This document shows, one piece after another, positions 1-4,580 of a stretch of 6,206 bases of DNA. Below the pieces are notes generated by a model. That model saw only the letters and a program-made list of their open reading frames with translations, was not told the origin of the DNA and ran no database searches. Position 1 is the stretch's first letter, and every line of letters begins with the position of its first letter. The position numbers were made by a program, and so were the translations under genes. Origin of the DNA: Hippea sp. (lineage in GTDB: Bacteria > Campylobacterota_A > Desulfurellia > Desulfurellales > Hippeaceae); contig WFRG01000125.1 in assembly GCA_015486705.1 (NCBI GenBank), positions 1 through 6,206 of the forward strand. Direction: 5' to 3'.

Positions 1-170
1 TCTTTAAAACCCTTCCATTTTATTGTGTATGTTTGTCCCTCGTGCCACACATCACCAGATGTTGGGGATACTATTTTGGATGATAATTTCTTTTGTCCTT
101 CTGCGTAACTTATCTGAATTGAGAGCATAACTACAACAATTGTAATAATAGCACTTTTATTTAGTTTCAT
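1..170 (-). CDS. Secreted protein with Kre9/Knh1-like N-terminal domain (partial, 5' end only)
   Basis: Reading leftward from the ATG at 170-168, 56 codons stay open to the window edge; the rest of the gene lies outside. Residues 1-23 form a classic Sec signal peptide: MKLNK basic start, a hydrophobic core (AIITIVVVMLSI), then SYA as a probable signal peptidase I site before EGQ. The mature part has the pattern I-x-SPTSGDVW-x-x-GQTYTIKW at residues 33-52. This resembles the beta-sandwich repeat called Kre9/Knh1 or 'Ser-Thr-rich GPI-anchored' domain, which in bacteria occurs in extracellular, often repetitive surface proteins. The domain call rests on about 25 residues. The start is well supported by a GGAGG six bases upstream and by the signal peptide beginning exactly there. 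It is divergently transcribed from the metabolic operon, so a functional link is not implied. The final function cannot be stated from this fragment. Confidence 0.75.
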   Translation of the reverse strand, partial: MKLNKSAIITIVVVMLSIQISYAEGQKKLSSKIVSPTSGDVWHEGQTYTIKWKGFK

Positions 171-176
171 CCGTTG

Positions 177-181
177 CCTCC
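177..181 (-). promoter_or_regulatory. Ribosome binding site of the secreted-protein gene
   Basis: On the minus strand GGAGG is followed by CAACGG and then the ATG, a six-base spacing. This is a near-ideal Shine-Dalgarno site and fixes the start at 170. Confidence 0.8.
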
Positions 182-196
182 AAAATTCTTTCTTAA

Positions 197-226
197 TTTT
201 TAACTCACAATTATTGTTTAAGTCAA
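197..226 (-). promoter_or_regulatory. Sigma-70-like promoter for the leftward secreted-protein gene
   Basis: On the minus strand the -35 box is TTGACT at 226-221 (five of six matches to TTGACA). The -10 is TAAAAA at 202-197 (18-bp spacer, four of six) or TTAAAA one base earlier (17-bp spacer). Transcription would begin near 190, giving a leader of roughly 20 nt that contains the GGAGG at 181-177. The -35 is convincing and the -10 is ordinary for AT-rich DNA. Confidence 0.5.
207..217. repeat. 11-bp palindrome between the -35 and -10 boxes, possible operator
   Basis: ACAAT-T-ATTGT is a perfect inverted repeat with a one-base centre, lying wholly in the spacer of the leftward promoter. That position would suit repressor binding. 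The arms are short and AT-rich, so chance is a real alternative. The related perfect 8-mer ACAATTGT recurs at 136-143 inside the coding region of the secreted protein. No known regulator box is matched. Confidence 0.2.
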
Positions 227-252
227 GTTTTTTGTTACTCATGCACCGTTTT

Positions 253-283
253 TTGTGGAAAATGGTCATAAAAAGTTTAAAAT
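253..283 (+). promoter_or_regulatory. Weak candidate promoter of the rightward operon
   Basis: TAAAAT at 278-283 matches the -10 consensus in five of six bases. The best -35 candidate is TTGTGG at 253-258, matching only TTG, with a long 19-bp spacer. A start seven bases after the -10 would fall on or next to the A of the ATG at 290, which would make the first message leaderless. The ATG indeed lacks an upstream Shine-Dalgarno sequence (AAATTCAACT precedes it). An upstream activator or a promoter missed here are alternatives. Confidence 0.3.
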
Positions 284-289
284 TCAACT

Positions 290-1042
290 ATGGATTGCGT
301 TGAGGTTTTACAAAGTCTTGCAGGCGATAGAGTGTCATCATCCAATACTATAGCTTTGAAGATGATAGAGTGTTGTGTTGAACTCTTTGGCAAGTACGAT
401 TACAGTGGGTTGATTGAAAACATTATAGAAGGCCAGCCGTCAATGGCCGTTGTTTTAAATGTGGCCAGTAGGATATTGAGGGCTGAGGACGAAGGTGAAC
501 TTTTGAATCTGAAGGGTGAGTTCTTGGATGCGGAGAGAAATACAGTCAATAGGGCTGTTGATAGGCTAAAAGGTTATAGAAAGGTTGCGACGATCTCTTA
601 TTCGAGGACCGTTTTGGAGACGCTGAAGTTGATAAGACCAAAAAGGGTGTTTGTCTCCGTCTCTCATCCGGCAAGGGAAGGTGAAACATTGGCACAAGAG
701 CTGATATCAGAGGGTATTGATGTTGTTCTTTTTGAGGATGCAGCTTATTCTGTTGTAATGGATGAAGTGGAAGCTGTTTTTATCGGTGCAGATGCCGTAT
801 TTAGGGATTGTGTTGTTAACAAGATTGGCAGTTTTCCTCTTGCTTTGCTTGCCAATTACTTTGGAAAGGATTTCTTTGTTTTAGCTAATAAGTTCAAATT
901 CTTGAGCGATGATCTAAAGAAGAAATATAGGGTTTTGGATATGGATCCATCTGAAATTACGCATTTAAATTGCGATGTAGTTAACGTATATTTTGAAAAG
1001 GTTCCTTTGGAGTTTGTGAAAGAAATAATGTCGGGGGAATAG
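290..1042 (+). CDS. eIF-2B alpha/beta/delta family (IF-2B fold) protein, non-catalytic type
   Basis: 250 residues, against about 300-350 for most family members. Residues 3-60 are an all-helical start (LAGDRVSSSNTIALKMIE resembles the family's DR-x-S-G-x-x-ELA helix), followed by a Rossmann-like C-terminal domain. Visible family motifs are ISYSRTVLETL at 102-112, SHPAREGETLAQEL at 125-138, IGADAVFRD at 165-173 and VNKIGSFPLAL at 176-186. The terminal YFEKVPLEFV is the usual family ending, so the C-terminus is complete. The superfamily includes the eIF2B regulatory subunits, methylthioribose-1-phosphate isomerase (MtnA) and archaeal ribose-1,5-bisphosphate isomerase. The isomerase cysteine of THCNAG aligns with Tyr104 or a neighbour, and the catalytic Asp of NGD aligns with Cys174 (RDC). 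Isomerase activity is therefore doubtful, and the eIF2B-like ligand-binding form is closer. Bacteria have no eIF2, so the role is unknown. An in-frame stop at 278-280 excludes a longer start. Confidence 0.8.
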   Translation: MDCVEVLQSLAGDRVSSSNTIALKMIECCVELFGKYDYSGLIENIIEGQPSMAVVLNVASRILRAEDEGELLNLKGEFLDAERNTVNRAVDRLKGYRKVATISYSRTVLETLKLIRPKRVFVSVSHPAREGETLAQELISEGIDVVLFEDAAYSVVMDEVEAVFIGADAVFRDCVVNKIGSFPLALLANYFGKDFFVLANKFKFLSDDLKKKYRVLDMDPSEITHLNCDVVNVYFEKVPLEFVKEIMSGE

Positions 1043-1045
1043 GAG

Positions 1046-1999
1046 ATGGAGTTTTTGTTTGGTCCTGTGCCTTCAAGGAGGCTGGGTTTGAGTTTGGGTA
1101 TAAATATCATTCCCCACAAAACTTGCACGTACAACTGTGTTTACTGTGAGGTAGGAAGGACAACGAATCTGACGGTGGAAAGGAAGAGCTTTTACGATCC
1201 AGAAGCCATAAAGCGCGAGTTTGTGGAGAATATTGATAAGGTTGGTAAAATAGACTACGTTACGTTTTCAGGCAGTGGTGAGCCAACGTTAAATAAAGAC
1301 ATAGGCGAACTAATCAGATTTGTTAAGGGTAAGGGTTATAGGACGTGCGTTTTGACAAATGGCAGTCTGCTTTACTTGGACGACGTAAAAAACGATTTGA
1401 TGGAAGCCGATGTTGTTATACCGAGCTTGGACAGTGCAAGGAAGGAGAGTTTTTTAAAGGTCAACAGACCCCATCGTAGTTTGAAACTTGAAAAAATTAT
1501 TGAGGGTATAAAGGATTTCACAAGGGCATTTAAAGGCAAGATGTGGCTTGAGGTGTTGTTTGTAAAGGGTGTGAATGATAGCGATGAGGATGTGACGGCA
1601 TTGGTTCAAGCCATAAAAGAGATAAAGCCGTTCAAGGTTCAGATAGGGACAGTTGACAGGCCGCCGGCCGATGATTGGGTTGAGAAATTAAGCGACAAAG
1701 AGATGATGGACATTTACACGTACATGAGCGCACATTTGGATGTTGAGGTAGACTTGATTGGTGGGTTTAACAAGGAAAACGACAAGTTCTACGAGGATGT
1801 GGAGAGGTCTATTATTAAGCTGATAAACATTAGGCCTTGCACGGAAGATGATTTAAAGAGGATATTTAGCCTGAATGAAGCTGGATTAAAAGAAAAATTG
1901 GATAAACTTTTTGAAAAAGGTCAAGCCTTTGAGTATTATTTCGGTGGGAAACGCTTTGTAGTTGGTAATAGGTCCTTGATGAAGGAGAAAATGGCTTAA
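1046..1999 (+). CDS. Radical SAM protein, COG0731-like, with C-terminal helical domain
   Basis: 317 residues. It opens with the subfamily signature FGPVPSRRLGLSLG at 5-18, which also supports this ATG. The radical SAM CxxxCxxC is CTYNCVYC, with Cys27, Cys31 and Cys34 holding the [4Fe-4S] cluster that cleaves S-adenosylmethionine. GSGEP at 76-80 is the SAM-binding motif and LTNGSLL at 103-109 is another family motif. Residues 264-315 (RPCTEDDLKRIFSL onward, ending GGKRFVVGNR) look like a winged-helix-type module. There is no SPASM-type cysteine cluster: beyond the motif, only Cys101 and Cys265 remain. The family is related to the archaeal wyosine enzyme TYW1, but most bacterial members have no proven substrate. 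It starts three bases after the IF-2B-like gene, in the same reading frame. An AGGAG touches the ATG directly (too close to act), and GGGGG at 1033-1037 is a more plausible site. Class is certain; substrate is unknown. Confidence 0.88.
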   Translation: MEFLFGPVPSRRLGLSLGINIIPHKTCTYNCVYCEVGRTTNLTVERKSFYDPEAIKREFVENIDKVGKIDYVTFSGSGEPTLNKDIGELIRFVKGKGYRTCVLTNGSLLYLDDVKNDLMEADVVIPSLDSARKESFLKVNRPHRSLKLEKIIEGIKDFTRAFKGKMWLEVLFVKGVNDSDEDVTALVQAIKEIKPFKVQIGTVDRPPADDWVEKLSDKEMMDIYTYMSAHLDVEVDLIGGFNKENDKFYEDVERSIIKLINIRPCTEDDLKRIFSLNEAGLKEKLDKLFEKGQAFEYYFGGKRFVVGNRSLMKEKMA

Positions 2000-2000
2000 T

Positions 2001-2008
2001 GGAGGTGA
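2001..2008 (+). promoter_or_regulatory. Strong ribosome binding site of fba
   Basis: GGAGGTGA is a full-length match to the 16S anti-Shine-Dalgarno, with the core GGAGG six bases from the ATG at 2012. It is the best site in the operon, suggesting that fba is translated independently and strongly despite its internal position. Confidence 0.8.
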
Positions 2009-2011
2009 GCG

Positions 2012-3001
2012 ATGGTTCATTACAATGAGTTGGGTTTTGTAAATACTAAAGAAATGTTTAAGGATGCTATGGAAAATGGGTATGCAGTTCCTGCTTATAA
2101 CTTTAACAACATGGAGCAACTGCAGGCGATAATAACGGCATGCACACTGACTCAATCGCCTGTGATACTTCAAGTGTCAAAGGGTGCAAGAAACTATGCA
2201 AACCAGACGCTTTTAAGGTGGATGGCTCAGGGAGCTGTTGAGTTGATGAAAGAGATAGCAACCGAGAATAACTTAAAGGAAATACCAATAGCCTTGCATT
2301 TAGATCACGGTGATAGCTTCGATTTATGCAAAAGTTGTGTAGAAATGGGGTTTTCATCTGTTATGATAGACGGTAGCCATTTACCATATGACGAGAATGT
2401 TGAGTTAACAGCCAAAGTTGTTGAATACGCCCATAAATACGATGTAACCGTTGAAGGTGAATTAGGTGTTTTAGCCGGTATTGAGGATGATGTGCAAGCT
2501 GAAAAGAATATATATACAAATCCTGATGATGTTGAGGATTTTGTAAAAAGGACGGGAGTCGATTCTTTGGCTATAGCCATTGGTACAAGCCATGGAGCTT
2601 ACAAATTTAAGGTTAAACCAGGTGAGCAACCACCTCCATTGAGGTTCGATATCTTGGAGGAGGTGGAAAAAAGAATTCCTGGATTCCCTATTGTTTTACA
2701 CGGTGCATCGAGCGTGTTGCAAGAATACGTTCAGATAATAAACAAATACGGTGGAGCTTTGGAGGGTGCAGTTGGTGTGCCAGAAGAGCAGTTGAGGAGG
2801 GCAGCAAAGAGTGCCGTTTGCAAGATAAACATAGACTCAGATGGAAGGCTTGTTATGACTGCAAAGGTTAGGGAGATTTTGTGGACTAAGCCAAAAGAGT
2901 TTGACCCAAGAAAGTATTTAGGGCCTGCAAGGGAAGAGCTGATAAAGATGTACATGCGCAAGAACAAAGAGGTTTTGGGAAGCGCATTCAGGGTTAAGTG
3001 A
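2012..3001 (+). CDS. fba: Class II (metal-dependent) fructose-bisphosphate aldolase
   Basis: Reversibly splits fructose 1,6-bisphosphate into dihydroxyacetone phosphate and glyceraldehyde 3-phosphate in the cytoplasm. 329 residues, slightly longer than the common 285-310 class II enzymes. The N-terminal AVPAYNFNNMEQLQAI (25-40) is the family substrate-side motif. HLDHG at 96-100 supplies the catalytic Asp98 and metal ligand His99. VEGELG at 147-152 carries the conserved Glu pair. GTSHG at 191-195 supplies His194, and VLHGASS at 228-234 supplies metal ligand His230. KINIDSDGR at 271-279 is the phosphate-binding NIDTD-type motif. All key residues are present. The start is fixed by the strong GGAGGTGA. 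Its stop TGA shares the A with the ATG of pgi, so the two are coupled. In an anaerobe growing on small carbon compounds the likely direction is gluconeogenic, but this is inference. Confidence 0.95.
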   Translation: MVHYNELGFVNTKEMFKDAMENGYAVPAYNFNNMEQLQAIITACTLTQSPVILQVSKGARNYANQTLLRWMAQGAVELMKEIATENNLKEIPIALHLDHGDSFDLCKSCVEMGFSSVMIDGSHLPYDENVELTAKVVEYAHKYDVTVEGELGVLAGIEDDVQAEKNIYTNPDDVEDFVKRTGVDSLAIAIGTSHGAYKFKVKPGEQPPPLRFDILEEVEKRIPGFPIVLHGASSVLQEYVQIINKYGGALEGAVGVPEEQLRRAAKSAVCKINIDSDGRLVMTAKVREILWTKPKEFDPRKYLGPAREELIKMYMRKNKEVLGSAFRVK

Positions 3002-4194
3002 TGAAGAAAGCAAAAGAGATTCAATTGACAGAGGATATTATATCCTTTAAATGGGACGGAAAGGGTGTCTTTGACTTAAAATACACGGCGCATTATGGTT
3101 TTATACGTAGTTTGTGCGATAAGGATTTAATTAGTTCTTTGAAAGATTTTTCCTTTAAAAAGAGAAAATTTGATAATTTTGTCCAAGTTGGCATTGGTGG
3201 TTCGGCACTCCCTGCGAGTGCCGCTTTGGCTTTTTTTAAGGGCAGTTATTTCAATTTTGAGAGTGGTAAGTACTACTTTGCTTTGGACAACCTCGATCCT
3301 GAGCGTTTGAAGCTCGTTTTTTCACTGGATTTGGATAAAACGTTTTTCCATGTAGTTTCTAAAAGTGGAAAGACATCTGAAACGCTATTACAGTTTTTTA
3401 TACTTTTGGAAAAAGGCAAGATGAAGCCTGAGAATGTGGTAATTTCAACCTCTAAAAATAGTTTTCTGGATAATTTAGGAGAAAAATTGGGCATAAAAAG
3501 GTTCTATATACCCGATGATGTGGGTGGTAGATACAGTGTATTTACAACTGTTGGTTTACTTGCTCTTGAATTTTTTGATATTGATATAAACGCTTTTGTT
3601 GAAGGCGCAAAAAACGGCGTCAGGGCTTATAGAAACGGTTTTTCATTTCCCAATGAATTTGTGGATTTTGCTATAGGCAACTATAAAGAAGGCAAAAACA
3701 TGCTTGTGGTTTTCCCTTATAAGGATAGGCTTTTAAAGGTTGGAGAGTGGTTTAGGCAACTGTGGGCTGAGAGCTTAGGTAAGGATGGAAAGGGTCAAAC
3801 GCCAGTTTTGGCTTTGGGTGTTACAGACCAACATTCCCAGTTGCAACTATATCAAGATGGGCCCGATGATAAGGCTTTTGTATTTATTGATATGCCCGAA
3901 TGCTGCGATTTTGTAGCAGAAAACGATCACGGTTTTGGTCTGTTTGATGGTGTAAGCCTGGGAAAATTGATGGACATTGAGAAGGAAGCTACGAAAAAGG
4001 CTCTGAAAAGCAAAGGCCTTCCAGTGTCTGATATTTACATAAAAAAGTCTGATGAATTTGCTTTGGGTAATCTGCTTATTTCATTAATGATAGCCACAGC
4101 TAAAGCTGGTGAGGTTTTAGGCGTTGATCCATTTAACCAACCTGGCGTTGAATTGAGTAAGAAATTTGCAAGAGAGGCTTTAAAGGGTGTTTGA
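3001..4194 (+). CDS. pgi: Glucose-6-phosphate isomerase (short bacterial form)
   Basis: Interconverts fructose 6-phosphate and glucose 6-phosphate. 397 residues, much shorter than the roughly 550 of E. coli Pgi but typical of the compact form seen in thermophiles and Firmicutes. It has two SIS domains. The first contains GIGGSAL (64-70) and SKSGKTSET (120-128), which bind the sugar phosphate, and GGRYSVFTTVG (175-185) with the conserved Arg177. The catalytic Glu257 lies in WAESLGK, His278 in TDQHSQLQLYQDGP, and the C-terminal Lys387 follows QPGVELS. All are intact. The start is taken as the ATG at 3001, overlapping the fba TGA by one base; a GTG at 2998 would add one residue. Spacing to AGGG at 2990-2993 is acceptable. 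A strong hairpin lies in the coding sequence at 3203-3223. The end overlaps the next gene by eight bases. Confidence 0.95.
   Translation: MKKAKEIQLTEDIISFKWDGKGVFDLKYTAHYGFIRSLCDKDLISSLKDFSFKKRKFDNFVQVGIGGSALPASAALAFFKGSYFNFESGKYYFALDNLDPERLKLVFSLDLDKTFFHVVSKSGKTSETLLQFFILLEKGKMKPENVVISTSKNSFLDNLGEKLGIKRFYIPDDVGGRYSVFTTVGLLALEFFDIDINAFVEGAKNGVRAYRNGFSFPNEFVDFAIGNYKEGKNMLVVFPYKDRLLKVGEWFRQLWAESLGKDGKGQTPVLALGVTDQHSQLQLYQDGPDDKAFVFIDMPECCDFVAENDHGFGLFDGVSLGKLMDIEKEATKKALKSKGLPVSDIYIKKSDEFALGNLLISLMIATAKAGEVLGVDPFNQPGVELSKKFAREALKGV
3203..3237 (+). other. Hairpin with trailing T-run inside pgi
   Basis: An 8-bp perfect inverted repeat, CGGCACTC (3203-3210) and GAGTGCCG (3216-3223), closes a five-base loop CCTGC. 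A seven-base run of T follows at 3231-3237, separated from the stem by CTTTGGC. A classical intrinsic terminator has its U-tract directly against the stem, so this would be at best weak, but the stem is GC-rich in an otherwise AT-rich gene. It encodes residues 68-75, within the conserved GIGGSALPAS motif, so protein constraint explains part of it. Confidence 0.4.
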
Positions 4195-4579
4195 GCTCAC
4201 GTATTCTACGAGGGTTTACTATGATGATACGGATGCTGGCGGCGTTGTTTATTATGCTAATTATTTAAAATATTGTGAAAGGGCAAAGCAGGAATTTTTT
4301 TTGAAACATGGTTGTGACCTGTTTAAGCTGCATAGAGGGGGTCTATATTTAATAGTTAAACAGGTGAAAGCAGATTATGTGAAAAGTTTAAGACTTGGTG
4401 ATAAATTAGACGTTTTTGTTGACGTTAAAAGACTGAGAAGAGCAAGTATAGAACTTTCGTTTGAGATTAAATCTTTTAATGATGTGATGTTTAAAGGTGA
4501 AATACAATCTGTTATGGTTGACAAGGACAATAAAATTGTTAGATTGCCTGATTGTATAAATAAAATTAGGGGGGGTTGA
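4187..4579 (+). CDS. ybgC: YbgC-family acyl-CoA thioesterase (hotdog fold)
   Basis: Hydrolyses acyl-CoA thioesters; family members differ in substrate (short-chain, hydroxybenzoyl or acyl-ACP). 130 residues, the normal length for a single hotdog domain. The motif [24 protein letters not shown] spans residues 9-32 and is the YbgC/4-hydroxybenzoyl-CoA thioesterase signature. Asp16 matches the catalytic Asp18 of E. coli YbgC. The His of the E. coli VYHASY is Tyr here (VYYANY). The start is the GTG at 4187, overlapping the pgi stop by eight bases; no in-frame ATG precedes the motif, and AGAGG at 4173-4177 gives reasonable spacing. In E. coli ybgC heads the tol-pal operon. Here it has no tol neighbours, so a link to envelope function is not supported. 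Substrate unknown. Confidence 0.9.
   Translation: MFELTYSTRVYYDDTDAGGVVYYANYLKYCERAKQEFFLKHGCDLFKLHRGGLYLIVKQVKADYVKSLRLGDKLDVFVDVKRLRRASIELSFEIKSFNDVMFKGEIQSVMVDKDNKIVRLPDCINKIRGG
4569..4575 (+). promoter_or_regulatory. G7 tract acting as ilvD ribosome binding site, at the ybgC 3' end
   Basis: Seven consecutive G residues lie five bases upstream of the ilvD ATG and encode the last residues of YbgC (R-G-G). It can pair with the anti-Shine-Dalgarno by G-U wobble, and no other site is present. A single-base deletion here would remove the ybgC stop and join it in frame to ilvD (AGG GGG GTT GAT ATG GCA). Confidence 0.5.
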
Positions 4580-4580
4580 T

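Noticed and set aside
362..364. Internal ATG as the true start of the IF-2B-like gene
   Set aside because: Residues 1-24 already match the family's DR-x-S helix, and the internal ATG has no better ribosome binding site (only GAAG next to it).
290..1042. Annotation as methylthioribose-1-phosphate isomerase (mtnA)
   Set aside because: The THCNAG cysteine and the NGD aspartate are both absent, and the protein is about 100 residues too short.
856..1134. 92-codon minus-strand open frame over the IF-2B/radical SAM junction
   Set aside because: It crosses two well-supported plus-strand genes and has no independent coding signal.
2656..2666. Strong Shine-Dalgarno-like GGAGGAGGTGG inside fba
   Set aside because: It encodes Glu-Glu-Val in a conserved helix and no start codon with a sensible ORF follows. 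Probably codon-driven, at most a translational pause.
2998..3000. GTG as the pgi start, giving one extra residue
   Set aside because: The adjacent ATG at 3001 is the better start, overlaps the fba stop by one base, and the extra Met-Met start has no support.
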